In this document: positions 33,930 through 46,198 of the stretch, in pieces
Layout of the letters: every line of letters starts with the position of its first letter
Numbering within the stretch: position 1 is the stretch's first letter
Source: Punica granatum
Taxonomy: Eukaryota; Streptophyta; Magnoliopsida; Myrtales; Lythraceae
Assembly: GCF_007655135.1 (NCBI RefSeq)
Contig: NC_045129.1
Location: 2,108,001 to 2,172,000, forward strand
Length of the DNA stretch: 64,000 nucleotides
Direction of reading: 5' to 3'
The notes under the pieces: model-generated
What the model was told of the DNA's origin: nothing
The model's database searches: none
What the model saw: only the letters and a program-made list of their open reading frames with translations
Program-made: the position numbers and the translations under genes

Positions 33930-34106
33930 ATAATTTAATTCAAGTGGTTTAACGTTTACTTTTCTTAAATAATATTTCGAGTTTGAGTCTTATAAATGTA
34001 AAAAATTTATATTGAAAGAGTTTTATTACATAGTAAGTCAACTCGATTCAAACTAGATTGGTCAAATTCATTAGATTTTCGGATGCAAAGATGTAGGCCA
34101 AAAAAA
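33930..34106 (+). mobile_element. SINE-family copy with 8-bp target duplication
   Basis: Flanked by AAATCAAT (33922-33929 and 34107-34114). The 5' region AATTCAAGTGGTTTAACGTT and GAGTTTGAGTCTT resemble tRNA A and B boxes. The 3' region GATTGGTCAAATTCATTAG is followed by an A run. Closest to the copy at 53415-53587. Confidence 0.75.
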
Positions 34107-35664
34107 AAATCAATTTAGTTGATAATTACATCATCATTATTATTATTATTATAAAATAAATGAAAAAAAAAAGAATACATATAAAATTATGTAGGGTGAG
34201 AAAGAGATTCTCCTCGTGCCACCTGTCATCGATATTCGCCCTTGAATATCCCTTTTGTCTGCACCCCACTCCGAGAGACGAATATTCCCCACTAACCCTT
34301 CTTCCTTTTTTTCTCAATTTCCTCAAATGATACCCAATAGATCATTGGATGGTGTTCAATTGTATGCGCCTGCAAGAGACCAGAATTTGTCAAAATTCGA
34401 CGCCGAGGTCTTTCATTATCATGTGTTTGCTGAAAAATTCCACATGTTTTCCTGAATGGATATAATAGCCGAAATTCTTTGTGTGTGTATATATGCTTTG
34501 TATGTAAGTTTTGGTAATCCTATGGAGATATGGGATGGTCCATGGAGAATATATATAAAGAGCAAAATATTAGTACGTAAAAGATGTTTCAGGCGTTCCA
34601 TAGGTGACTTGGACTTGTTTTTTGTCTAGAGAATCACTTGACCATATATGGATGCACAATTGCAGAACAAAACATATGGTATAACATATATTATTACTGT
34701 CAGTCTTCCGAAATATATCATGAATTGGATTACGCGTCAATAGATCCTGTCCACAAATTCAAAGTATAGAACCTCGGACGCTGAAATAAAAGGATATACA
34801 TATACATATATATATATTGTAGTCTGTACTAAATTTTTATATTGGGAAATATAATTATGAATTCAATAACGTTGCACCAGCATAAGCCATTGAGCATATA
34901 ACTGGTTCTCATTGTTGACTGGCAATTCAATTTTGCAAGTGAACGAGACAGAATTTGCAGGTATCGAGAAAGAGAGCAAAATCAAAGAAATTGATTCATC
35001 TTGATTACCCATAAAAAAAAAAAGATTCATCCTACATGGAACAGGGTTTTCTTCTCATCGTCGTGGAAGGGATAGCTCTTCTATTCTACCATATGATCAA
35101 TAGACCACATTCACCTGTACGGATCCAATACATAGCATTTTGATTGCCATGACGATTCCGGCTTATATATCCAAATCCAATTAATTATTATATGTATGTA
35201 TGTATGTAGCTCACACAAGAATATCTCTATGAGTCATGTGCATATCTAGTCTTCATCTCTAAAGAGAAGAAAAGGAAAAGGGAGGGAAAAATAAATAAAG
35301 AAAGAAAGAAGAAAGACACTATTTGACAAAAGGAAATACTTTAAAAAGAAAATTAAATATTTTGGTTCCAACAAAGGAAAAGATTATAAACAGCTCCTGT
35401 CCTTGAGGTTCTCAATTTGCCAAGTTATCTTCCCATAAAGCCCAAAAAGAGCAAAGGAACCTCTTGTGCTCTTTATATGTGTAGTGGTAATTAAAGTCAT
35501 GTACATGCTTCTTCTAACTACTTATTTATATATTTATATATATATTTTATTACAAAAAGGCTCATAAATTTAGTATAAAAAATAAAAAATCTAATCAGAG
35601 CACAAGTGATTCTAATTCAAGAATCTAATATAAAACTTTAGGTTATCAAGTAAGAGTGTTCTTT

Positions 35665-35702
<38 letters not shown>

Positions 35703-35811
35703 TTTAAGATACATATATATGGGACAACTAGAGGATGGGAAGGGCAACTAAACCATCAACTATTCTAAAATACTACTATTCATCACTCCAAAAATAAAAT
35801 AAAATAAAGAG

Positions 35812-36347
35812 TAAATTACAAGTGCTTACTATTGAGGTTTACAAGAATGACAACCACTTCATTTTTGTATACAGATGACACTTAAACCCATTTGACTTTT
35901 GATGAGTAACTTCAATTAGTCTTCGCTACTCCTCCATTATTTCTTAACTATCTTGATAACCATTATGAGTATAATTCACTGAATAGACAAATAATTAAAA
36001 CTAATAATAAAATAATAGAAGAAAATTTTAATTTATTGGTGGGATTTTTTTTATTGTAATTAATTTTATAGAACTGTGACAAATCACCTCATTACTCAAC
36101 CCGAAAATTTCCTTCTTATTTTTTTATTCTTTATATTTTTTATATTTTTATTTTGATTTTAGTTATTGAGTGAATTACTCTCACTATTGTTATCAAAGTG
36201 ATTAAGAAATAATGGAGAAGTAATGGAGACTAACGAAAGCTAGTCAACAAAAGTCAAATGGGGCTAATTGTTAGTTAATCATGAAAATGGGATTGCGTGT
36301 CATTCATGCAACATCAAGGGTAAGGAGTGAAATTTATCCTAAAATAA
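35812..36347. mobile_element. Foldback / long-TIR element, about 535 bp
   Basis: The arms of about 190 bp are inverted copies. CCCATTTGACTTTTG, CTCCATTATTTCTTAA and TAATTCACT occur forward on the left and as reverse complement on the right. The outer ends read GTAAATTACAAGTGCTTAC and, from the right, GGATAAATTTCACTCCTTAC. The possible duplication is A-rich and ambiguous. Related in sequence to the element at 52975-54004. Confidence 0.65.
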
Positions 36348-39300
36348 GATAAGATACAAATACTTATTGTTAATTAATTGTCCATATTTCTTTAATTAAT
36401 TTTCTTATGTCAATTAGTAGTTTGTAAAGGACAATATTGTCGTTACAATTGTCATCAAAGTTCTTTATAAAAAATCCAAAAATAGTGATATATTATATTG
36501 TGGTCTTACCTCTTGTGAAATGTGTATTGTTAAGGATCCTTAGACCCCACATTGAAAACATACAAAGATAATCTTAGGTTAATAAGAAGGTTGAGTTTCA
36601 CATTCTATAAACTTGAACTTTTAGGATGCAAATGAGCCAAATATCTTATAGGCTCGTTGGATATTTAAAATGAATATCTAATTTTATTGCAGTTAATGCA
36701 TGATTATGGATGCTAATCACGTGAGTTATATATAATAATTTCATTGGTTATAATAATATTTTTTAACATTTTCCTCAACGTATTTATCCTAAGATAGGAT
36801 CGTCAATTTTTTTCTAAATATTGGGTACCGAGCTTATACAGCCAATAGGAAAAGACCAAAATTAGGAAAAGTGTTATAATACCTGTTAAATTAAGACAAA
36901 CGTGAGTCCATGCAAAAATTCCGCAGCATTATATTTAACCATTTATTCCATCAAAAATTCATGTAAACCAATAGTTCTCTTTACACTATAAATATAGAAA
37001 AATCATTTTTAGGAGATACCGGGAATAATTACAAAAGCATGAATATTATTAAAGGAACTAAAAGGAAAATAAAAGATGGAAAAAAAGAAAGAAAGATTCT
37101 ATTCCCTTCCGAATCCAATATCTTACTTAAACTTCTTCAGCCCCATAATCAAAAAGACCACACGAATTCAGAAAAATTCTGTTCAACTTGGTCGAGAGAG
37201 AGAGAGAGATCGTTGAGTACAAAGAATATATATCTTCGGCTTCAAAACAGGTTTGTGACTCTAAGTAAAGGAATATAAATCTACCGAAAAAAAAAAGAGT
37301 AAAGGAATATATATATATATATAGGTGTAAATCGATGAAAGTTTTACTGATTAATAAAATCAAACTCTGATAAATTTCTTAGTTCTAGCAAGATTACATA
37401 CCGCTATGTATAAACGCTCCGTTTCTCAAAGTAGAGAGAATATTAAGAGGGAAATCGAAAAGAAGGGGAAAAAAATAGAAAAAGAGGGAAAGGAATGAGC
37501 TTTATGTTGCATTAAATTAGATATTCCCAAGAGCTTTACGGAAAGCTAAGATGATGAATACATTTACGGGCTGTAAGGGCTCCTAAAGAGAATCATCAAA
37601 TTGATAAGAAATTGGTTTGTTCTACTAAATTCCACGGAAATGCGTTTTCCCGATATACAAAAAGTCGAATTCGGAATTCGGAATATATCCATGAAAAAAA
37701 GAAACCCTTTGAATTTTCCGTTTTTAATTGATTGATGGCGGAACGGAAGGCTATTGATTGAACTTACATTGATGCTTCTTCGCGCATACTTATCTTAATA
37801 AAAAAGCTCAGTGCCTTATTGCTCAGTACTTTTGATTTGTTCCACTCTTAGAAAATAACATTATATTTTTTTTGTATCGAGACCTAGAAAGGGTATATGT
37901 ATGAGGACCCCAAAAAATTAAAGCCCCATATAATTAATTAAACATAATATTTTTATCAGATTATTGATAGAATTAAGAAAAAGTTGTAATATGTTAATTA
38001 TGCAGGTTGTCTATTTTATCTTTTCATTTTAGGGCACCCTAAAATAATGTCTTCATTTTTTTTTTTTGGGTAAGTGTTATTATTTTACTTTTATAGAAAG
38101 AGTGTTATTATATGTTTACCCAGAAAAAAAGTGTTATTATTTTGTTAAGATAAGGCTTGAGTTTAGTCGACTTCTACAATTAGATATGGATCTCCATTTT
38201 GAGTTTCGACATCTGAATATATATCTCCTGATGATTCTGGCATGTCTATCGCATTCAAGGCAGTTAATTATTTCCCATATGCATCTCCAATATATAATCT
38301 TCTTCTTCAATTATGGGCATCTATGCATGATCAACACGTAACTGCGCACTTTTGTGTCAAATGATATGGCGTCGACCTGACTAACTAGTGAGATTCATGC
38401 ATGGACATTATCGGGAGAATATATCCATCGAGTTCTAATAGTGTAGGATGGGGATTGGTCGGAAGAAATAGTACCTATTAACAACGATAACGAAAGGGCA
38501 GATTTTGCAAATCAGTAATCTAAACCTAATGCACTCCTATAAAATAATAATGATAATTTGGACCGAAGTAGCAGTAATAATAATAATAATTTCACGATAT
38601 TCCTAATTTTTTTTTGCATCATTCGTTCTAATTCAACCTTATTGGATATATCTCTCAATATATATACACACACATCCTAGTTGATAGAATATATACATAT
38701 GTTTCTTTTCTCTGACCTAATTTCTTAAGAAACTACAAAATTAATTAATTTTTTGCTTTCATGAGAGAGAATATATAAAATATACATTAATAAATTTATA
38801 GATATATTTTTACCAGATAAACTCTGACTGATTAATTTGCCATTTTTGCAAAATGGCATAGGATCAGCTGATTGATGGGAATCAAAAGGCCCTTTGAAGG
38901 TTCTTTTGAGATTTCTGTTTGACCCCAACATAAGAATTTAAGCATCTTCAGGCGATGAAGAAGAGCAGTGGAGGATGGAATATAGAATCCCTTTGGTCGG
39001 CCTCTAACGAAAAGATGGAATTTCTCATAGAAAGCTATTAATTAGCAAATTAATTGTGCTGTTTAAGACACCAACCTAGCTAATTCTCATCAAGAAATTA
39101 ATCCATTTGAATATATAACACATACGTGTGTGTGTGTATGTGTATATATATATATATATTCATGTTGTTGTTTGGTCTTATTGTTTTTTTTGACCTTGTT
39201 GCTATCGTGAGTGTCGATACTAAGTACAATCATTTGCTGTCGAACCAAATTCTTCACCCCTTACAGGCATGAAACAAGTATGTTATGCATGCTTCAGAAT

Positions 39301-39879
39301 CGACCCGGTGGTCCCACCACTTCTTTTTTATATATAAGGATCGATGCGATACGATGATTAGTTGATAGTGAACTATGAGGGTCAACATGGCCCACGCACA
39401 CCATTGTTTTTCGGTACAAGTTGTGTCACTTGAATTAGCTCAGGTTTCACGATAAATAGATTAAACACCAAGTATATATTGATAAATCGATTTTTCTAGG
39501 GGAATGAACCGTATGGTGAAGTTGGAAATATGTTACATCAACTCAAGTCAATACTATGCTCGTTATTATTCATTTTAGGATATGTTACATGATTGATCTA
39601 CTACACTTGCTCTAACCCCTCATATATTGCAGTAATATTTCTCGAGATATCGGCTCACATTGGACAGGAGGTCCCATCAATAGGAAAACAAAAAGGTTCT
39701 CTTAGACCTAGAAGGAGGTAAGTGGATAGTTTCATTCATGCGCGAACAATATCGAGCTAAAGGCCATCAATCGGAACCTAATGAAAGCAATAGCATAGAT
39801 TATATCCCTTCGAGGAAGTTCTGTTGAAAAGTTTGAATTTTTGGATTGGATTTGATCGCAGTTGTTTCTTTAGTTACAA

Positions 39880-40020
39880 AGGAAACGCATTAATCTAGTA
39901 TAAGATAATAGAATATCTAATAAAATGTGCACATGTAGTCTTACTGCGAGAATTGAATTTAAGATTTCTACGTTACAGGCATAATCAAACTTAAAACCTA
40001 TATGTTACCTCCTACCAAAA
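39880..40020 (-). repeat. Possible reverse-oriented SINE fragment
   Basis: The segment with GAGAATTGAATTTAAGATTTC resembles the patch at 5030-5165 and looks like a B-box read on the minus strand. The run of A near 40018-40036 does not fit a minus-strand tail, so this remains tentative. Confidence 0.25.
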
Positions 40021-41542
40021 AAAAAAAGAAAGAAAAATTATATGTTATCATGGAAGAGGATGCGCCATCGCATTATACATATCTTTTTCGGATTTGATTG
40101 CTCTTATTGTTTTTTGGGCCCACGATTTGGTTGCAGTTTTTGAAGTACATGTGTCTCGTAGTATAGACTAGTTTCGGCCCATGTTTGTGGGCCGGGTATC
40201 CTCTTTTAGTAAGAAAGAGTCTTTGGGTGGAGCCCAGCCCAACTCAAGAATCCTCCTTTTGCCGATCAATGCGTTCGTTAGTATCGTGCGTCGAAGCCCC
40301 CGGTTGTTGCTCCATCATATTTCATATTCGATAAGCCCACCGTGTGTTCTCAACCTATTTATTAGCTGAAACTATGTTCATTCTATTCGGGCATCGGTTG
40401 CTCCTGGCCATGAGGTGCTTCTATAGACTCGTACAACATTTGTTTCTCACTTACACCTGCAGTTAATACTAAGAAAAACCAAGCCGTCGGAACTTGCAAG
40501 ACCCAAACCAAAAGCACAGTCGTCGTCCAAACATATACGAGCCCAACAAAATACAAGAAACGCGGGATAGAGTAGAAGAAACAAACCGGAGAAAATCACG
40601 CTCAATCTAAGAGAAATGTGCCGAGAAACGGAAATAGAATGGTCCCGACATTTCTGCATAAAACAGTCGTATGCAATGTGAAGGCTTCATTCTGCTTCTG
40701 CCAAGTCTTCCTCCTTTGGTCTATATTTGTGAAGGCTTCATAAGCGGGAACCCATTAATCATCATCAACTCTAATTGGCTACCTAAGACGTTCAGGTATA
40801 TTTCTATCTCTCACACGAATTAGTAGGTTTTTCAACTCAAACTAAACTTAGACTATCCTATCCACGGCTCAACATAGAATCCTCTCCCGAGCTCATTTAG
40901 AGTTCCTAATCAAATTAATTGTTGATCGGGCAATTGATCGCATTAAGAACAAGATGGAATAAACAATTCAATCGAACTCAATAGATATAGAGAAGAGAAT
41001 TCACAATTCTATATAAAAGCACCGGGTTTCATTGAAGCTCTAGAAAACGAGTTTAGTTCATGATTGGCGGAGTGACAATCCAAACACTAGAAGCAAATAT
41101 GGACATGAAATCAAGCATGAAAGAAAAAAAAAAAAAAAAACTAGAAGATAAGGAATTGTAGCCCGGTATTCCAACTCGATCTACACACGAGAAGTTGCTG
41201 TCTTAGGAATCCATGTGGTTTTAAGGATGTGTTCAATTGGCAAACAATAATATCTCAAAATGTTGCCTTATCCATCTATGTATTTGTCTGTTTGAAATGT
41301 GCTGCTCAATGGCTTTTCAACTTCTCGGAGGAATGGGATAATATCGTGTTACAAGTTGTGAAAGTTATGATTAGTGCAAAGGCGCTGCGCAGGGTATGAC
41401 CATTTTTTGGATAAGTGTCGATTTCTATCATTCCATTTAAAATCGGGATGAAACAAAATCCCTCATTGAGCATGCAGGGTCAAAATGGAAGCCGAAACAG
41501 ATTTAGCATATTGGAAGTTCGGCAAAACCTCAATGTCTATAT

Positions 41543-41773
41543 TTAACTGAGTCTTAAAATATTCTTCACCAATTGCGAAACAGGAAGAGGTTCATTCTTA
41601 AAAACTCTATAATTTCTGTCCAACCAGATAGTGTAAACATATTGAGATCAGAAAAGCTTGAAGATAATAACGTCTAGGCTTCTACCTTTAAGGCTAAGGA
41701 CCCAACTGGATTCGGAGTTCCAATCAACACCAACCCTATTCAGCCCCGTTCTAGCCAATATTCTCCTCCAAAC
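41543..41773 (-). pseudogene. LINE-type retrotransposon fragment (zinc-binding RT-associated region)
   Basis: The minus-strand translation reads VWRRILARTGLNRVGVDW.., then a Trp-Val-Leu..LKGRSLDVIIFKL segment, an in-frame TGA, and VYTIWLDRNYRVFKNEPLP. This is the pattern of the zf-RVT region found at the end of plant non-LTR reverse transcriptases and related RNase H-like ORFs. It is interrupted by stops and has no upstream RT domain in frame. A dead fragment. Confidence 0.7.
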
Positions 41774-42382
41774 GACCGATTTTATTCATTTACAATGTTC
41801 CATTGGCTGTTTCAAGATCCCATTGATACCAGACATAAGGTACCATTTACGCTTGATAATACTTCAGGAAGAATTGCCGAGATTATCTTCTTCTTCTTTT
41901 ATTTATTTATAACGAGGGTGTCTAGGTTTCGCTTAACTAATCCCACAGTTTGTGTGAACACCTGCAAGCTCACGGGGACAGATCAGTCCAATCACAAGCC
42001 TTGCAAGTGGCTCAATAAGAAGTATTTTCCTGTATAGTTTCTAAGTGATTTGAACAAAAAATCTCCCTAAGGAAATCATATCATTTAACCACCACGCTGA
42101 CCATATTGTTAAGATTATTTTCATTCCTTGAGAATTGTAAAATAAGAGGAGAATAGAGTGGATTGTTGACGTCCAGGTGGATCATGACTATTGGATTTTT
42201 TTTTTATCATTGCATACCATTGAACAATCAAATTCCTCGCTTGGTATTGTTCCTTACACAACTCCTTTTATGTAGACCACACGGTTCCCTGCCCTCTTGG
42301 TTCCGGCTCCTCAGTGAGTACTCCAACTTGTAAGAGATCCTGTTCCTGATCAGTACAGTCAGGGTTGAGTACTCGAGTTTAC

Positions 42383-42517
42383 ATGAGGTTCGGGAACATC
42401 GTGGTAGCAGCTGCAGTGGCTGCTCTAGCAACGATTCTGTACTTTCAGCAGCAACGCAAGAAGTGTGAAGATTGGAACATAAACTTCGATGATTTGCAAG
42501 AGAAGTTGCAGTCCTAG
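42383..42517 (+). CDS. Candidate 44-aa single-pass membrane microprotein
   Basis: The ATG opens 44 codons, ending TAG. The N-terminal half, FGNIVVAAAVAALATILYF (residues 3-21), is a clean hydrophobic span. It is followed by a basic stretch (QQQRKKC) and an acidic amphipathic tail (NFDDLQEKLQS). This ordered layout of anchor, positive stop and soluble tail is unusual for random ORFs. An in-frame stop lies upstream at 42347-42349, and the context around the ATG is poor (T at -3). It could be a short gene, a last exon of a longer gene, or a uORF-like element of the CRR21 transcript, whose start codon lies 360 nt downstream. I do not recognise the family. Confidence 0.35.
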   Translation: MRFGNIVVAAAVAALATILYFQQQRKKCEDWNINFDDLQEKLQS

Positions 42518-42877
42518 GAAATTATACTGAATGTACTTCTGACATCACTATTAGATTTTCTGTAATAAATTCCAGTGAGACAATAATTACTAACGAACTT
42601 TTCTTAAAAAATTAAGATATGAAAAACCGAATCACAAGAGTCGGTGCAATTAGTAAATTGTACCCATAAATTTCATTGCTCGAAGTTCACAGGAATCACC
42701 TCGAGGCAAGGAATACCAAGGCCCGAGCCGGCCGAGGGCCTCGTGTGATATCGAAGAAAAAGAGGAAGGAAAAATAAAAAAATAAAAAAAAGAAGGAGAA
42801 AATATCTGAGATTTTCTCGTAACTAACCACCAACCATATCCTCTTCTTCTGTGTGTCTCAAAATCTCAACTCCATGC
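42518..42877 (+). promoter_or_regulatory. CRR21 upstream region and 5' leader
   Basis: Short AT-rich interval with an A-rich patch (about 42768-42800) followed by a pyrimidine-rich ATATCCTCTTCTTCTGTGTG just before the start codon. No clear TATA box or other element assigned. Confidence 0.4.
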
Positions 42878-45457
42878 ATGGCTTCAATTCCAATTCCCTT
42901 GAACCCGAATCCTAATCGCCCCTTTCTCACCAATTCCAAGCTCAAACCTTCCGTCAAATTGAACAAAACCCACCGCCCAAGGTCCTCGGAAGATGCTAAA
43001 GACCAAGAAAAACAGAAACTTGTCTACAAATCCTACCTTAAACAACTGTCCTCCCTCTGCCGGGAAGGCCAGATTGAGCAAGCCGTGGGCTTGCTCACAC
43101 AAATGGAGCTCAGTCACCTTCCAATCGGTCCGGAAGCTTACACGGAGCTCCTTCAGGGGTGCGTGAACTTGCGAGCTTTATCGACAGGCCGCCAAGTCCA
43201 CGCCCGGCTGATCAAGACCGGCGAGTTCTTTTCCGGGAATGAGTACGTTGAGACGAAAGTCTTGGTTTTTTATTCGATGTGCGACGTCCCGGATGCTGCA
43301 GGCAATCTATTCCGAAGGATGAGGGTGAAGAATGTGTTTTCATGGGCTGCCATCATTGGGCTGTATTGTAGGTTGGGATCATATGAAGAGGGGCAGTTGG
43401 CTTTCTGTGAGATGATAGAGAGTGGTGTAACAGGAGACAGCTTTGTGCTGCCCAATGTGTTGAAGGCCTGTGGGGCTATGATGTCGCTCGGGTTCGGGAG
43501 AGGAGTTCATGGGTACGTGGAGAAGATGGGCATTGGTGGGTGTGTCTTCGTTGCGAGTAGTCTCGTGGATATGTACGGGAAGTGCAGGGCTTTGGAGGAT
43601 GCAAGAAAGATGTTTGATGAAATGCCTGAAAGGAACGTAGTTGCTTGGAACTCGATGATTGTGGGGTGTGTTCAGAATGGGATGAACGAGTTGGCAATCG
43701 GCCTGTTTCATGATATGAGAGAGGAAGGTGTCGACCCGAGTCGTGTCACGATCTCTAGCCTCCTTTCGGCTTCAGCAAACCTTGGGGTGGTTGAAGAGGG
43801 CAAGCAGGGGCACGCAATATCAATCATTGGAGGGTTGGAATTGGATAGTATACTGGGGACTTCAATCGTAAACTTCTATACGAAGGTGGGCTTGATCTGG
43901 GATGCAGAGGTGGCATTCAAGACGTTGATGGATAAGGATCTTGTGACATGGAATTTGCTAATTTCTGGTTATGTTCAACACGGACAGGTCCCAAAGGCTC
44001 TTGACATGTGCCATAGGATGAGATTGTTACACTTGAGATTCGACTCCGTGACTCTAGCATCAGTCTTGAGTGCTTCAGCAAAAAATTGTGACCTCAATCG
44101 TGGGAAAGAAGCGCATTGTTTTTGCATCAAGAACAACTTTGACAATGATATGGTTGTTGCTAATAGCATTATTGATATGTACGCGAGCTGTGGGAGAATT
44201 GATTTCGCGAAAATTGTCTTCGACTCCTCTATTAGGAGAGATCTCATCATGTGGAATACAATCATAGGAGCTTATGCAGAGGTAGGTGAAAGCAGCGAGG
44301 CCTTGAGATTGTTTCATCAGATGCAGCTCGAAGGCATATCACCAGATGTGATCTCATGGAACTCTTTGATATCAGGGTTCCTAAAATGTGGTCGAGTCAA
44401 TGAGGCTAAGGATATGTTTTCGCAGATGGAGGTGTCCCACGAAACTAAACCAAACCTTGTTACTTGGAATACCCTCATCTCGGGTCTCGCTCGGAACGGC
44501 TTCTGTGAGGAGTCAATCTGGAATTTCCTTAAGATGCAAGAATCGGGAGTTAGACCTAACATTGCCTGTCTCAGTGGTGCCCTCTCGGCTTGTACAAATA
44601 TGGCCTCTCTGCGGCTCGGAAAATCCATTCATGGGTATGTTGTAAGGCACAACCTACCCTCCTCCGTTCACATTTCAACATCCTTACTTGATATGTACGC
44701 TAAGTGTGGAAATATAATGGGAGCAAATAGGCTATTTGATAAAATTTCGAGCAAAGAACTGCCGGTCTATAACTCAATGATCTCGGCATATGCATTCCAT
44801 GGACATGCTGATGAAGCACTTGCACTTTACAGACACCTTGAAGAGGAGCAGGAGGATAATATAGAACCGGATGAGATCACTTTCACTAACGTTCTATCAG
44901 CCTGTAGCCATGCAGGACGAATAAAAGAGGCCGTTGAGATTCTTGATCGTATGGTCTCCAAGCATGACTTGCAGCCAAACTTGGAGCATTATGGGTGTGT
45001 GGTTGATCTACTATGTCGGAGCGGTAATGTGGAAGAGGCTTTAAGGATTACTGACACGATGCCGTACGAGCCAGACTCGCGTATTTTCGGGTCCTTAATT
45101 TCGAGTTGCCGGGAGCAGGGTGAGATAGAACTTGTGGATTATTTATCAGAGCGGTTATTGGAATTAGAACCGGAGAGTTCCGGGAATTATGTGGCCATTT
45201 CAAATGCGTATGCAGTAGCAGGAGGGTGGTATGAGGTATCGAAACTGCGGGAGCTGATGAGGGAGAAGGGGCTGAGAAAGAGCCCTGGGTGTAGCTGGGT
45301 TCAGATAGGGTCGGAGCTTCACGGTTTTGTTGCGGGAGATTGGTCCCACGAGAATATACACGAGTTGCGTGCCATCCTGGCCTTGTTGGATATGGAAATA
45401 CATCGGGTCGAATCGTTGTTGACGGGATTTTTCAATAGTTGCCAAAGATTGGCATAA
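42878..45457 (+). CDS. CRR21: E-class pentatricopeptide repeat protein CRR21 (chloroplast RNA editing)
   Basis: Plastid RNA-binding PLS-class PPR protein. Arabidopsis CRR21 is needed for editing of an ndhD site and so for NDH complex activity. The single exon is open further upstream, but the first ATG is at 42878 (MASIPIPLNP), giving 859 aa; the upstream GTG at 42851 is not a eukaryotic start. A Ser/Pro/Lys-rich N-terminus (1-50) suits a transit peptide. About 20 tandem PPR motifs follow, for example VTWNLLISGYVQHGQVPKAL and VFVASSLVDMYGKC. The C-terminal E and E+ region includes KSPGCSWVQIGSELHGFVAG, and there is no DYW domain. Close matches to CRR21 run along the whole length, including GPEAYTELLQGCVNLRALSTG near the start. 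It converges on the receptor-kinase gene. Confidence 0.92.
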   Translation: MASIPIPLNPNPNRPFLTNSKLKPSVKLNKTHRPRSSEDAKDQEKQKLVYKSYLKQLSSLCREGQIEQAVGLLTQMELSHLPIGPEAYTELLQGCVNLRALSTGRQVHARLIKTGEFFSGNEYVETKVLVFYSMCDVPDAAGNLFRRMRVKNVFSWAAIIGLYCRLGSYEEGQLAFCEMIESGVTGDSFVLPNVLKACGAMMSLGFGRGVHGYVEKMGIGGCVFVASSLVDMYGKCRALEDARKMFDEMPERNVVAWNSMIVGCVQNGMNELAIGLFHDMREEGVDPSRVTISSLLSASANLGVVEEGKQGHAISIIGGLELDSILGTSIVNFYTKVGLIWDAEVAFKTLMDKDLVTWNLLISGYVQHGQVPKALDMCHRMRLLHLRFDSVTLASVLSASAKNCDLNRGKEAHCFCIKNNFDNDMVVANSIIDMYASCGRIDFAKIVFDSSIRRDLIMWNTIIGAYAEVGESSEALRLFHQMQLEGISPDVISWNSLISGFLKCGRVNEAKDMFSQMEVSHETKPNLVTWNTLISGLARNGFCEESIWNFLKMQESGVRPNIACLSGALSACTNMASLRLGKSIHGYVVRHNLPSSVHISTSLLDMYAKCGNIMGANRLFDKISSKELPVYNSMISAYAFHGHADEALALYRHLEEEQEDNIEPDEITFTNVLSACSHAGRIKEAVEILDRMVSKHDLQPNLEHYGCVVDLLCRSGNVEEALRITDTMPYEPDSRIFGSLISSCREQGEIELVDYLSERLLELEPESSGNYVAISNAYAVAGGWYEVSKLRELMREKGLRKSPGCSWVQIGSELHGFVAGDWSHENIHELRAILALLDMEIHRVESLLTGFFNSCQRLA

Positions 45458-46198
45458 CCCCATTTTGTTTAAATATAGAGATATGATTATATGGAAGTTG
45501 ACACCGTTCGTGTTCTCTTTCCGGCTCGGTTGAGCTTGCCACGAGATTGTTATGTAGATATGTAGTTTATCAACAACAGAGCTATTCAGATTAGTTGTAT
45601 AAATGATTGAACTGTATTCTCTTCTCTCTGTACATGACTTAGCAGAAGGATATCAGAGTGTATATATTCGATTTTGGAGTTCACTTTGTTCTTCGAAAAA
45701 TTCTTCCCTGATTCCGCATTTTCACAGTAATGTCATCGAATCATATCGGCGGATTACGTGTAATTTTTCACGACAAAAGTAAAACCTGTGGCAATGCGTT
45801 ACCGTCTGTGAGACACATTCTTGATGTCCCATTCGTTTAACACGACATTGCCGAATGCAACTGCTTAAACTTTTGCAATGCAAATTACTTAATTGGGGTG
45901 TGGTCTAAATCACATTTCATCAAATGTCCCACGTGGAAAGCGATGTCAAAAGAAGGTGCAAAGGTATGATATGATTGAACGAAGCAACGAGGAACGACTT
46001 TAAGTGATCCGTCCATGCACAAGACTGCTCGACATCTGAATATCAAAGTTAATTCGCACAAGATGACCATTTCGTGCAGACATGAACATAGAGATTATGT
46101 GACATGAAATGCAGAAAAATAATAATGGGTTTCTTACATCGTTCGTGGTCCCAACGATGGAAATCCCTCTCATTGACACGTGGCGTTGCTAGATTGCA
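45458..46198. other. CRR21 3' flank, no gene seen
   Basis: About 740 nt with CRR21 3' sequence. Stops occur in every frame, and one CCACGTGG G-box-like site lies at 45929-45936. No repeat or RNA gene recognised. Confidence 0.4.

Larger units (their letters stand above)
33565..42382. other. Repeat-rich intergenic region upstream of CRR21
   Basis: Holds a SINE (33930-34106), a foldback element (35812-36347), a possible reverse SINE fragment (39880-40020), a LINE fragment (41543-41773), TA-type microsatellites (35672-35699, 37310-37322, 39128-39160) and otherwise AT-rich DNA. The ORFs of 60-92 codons here show no recognisable domain. No RNA gene was recognised. Confidence 0.55.

Noticed and set aside
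37390..37810. Possible organelle-derived insert
   Set aside because: Composition and motifs such as GGGCTGTAAGGGCTCC felt plastid-like, but I could not place it in any organelle gene. A search against plastid and mitochondrial genomes would decide.
42851..42877. N-terminal extension of CRR21 (MCLKISTPC)
   Set aside because: The codon at 42851 is GTG; the first ATG is at 42878 and the protein from there fits the family.
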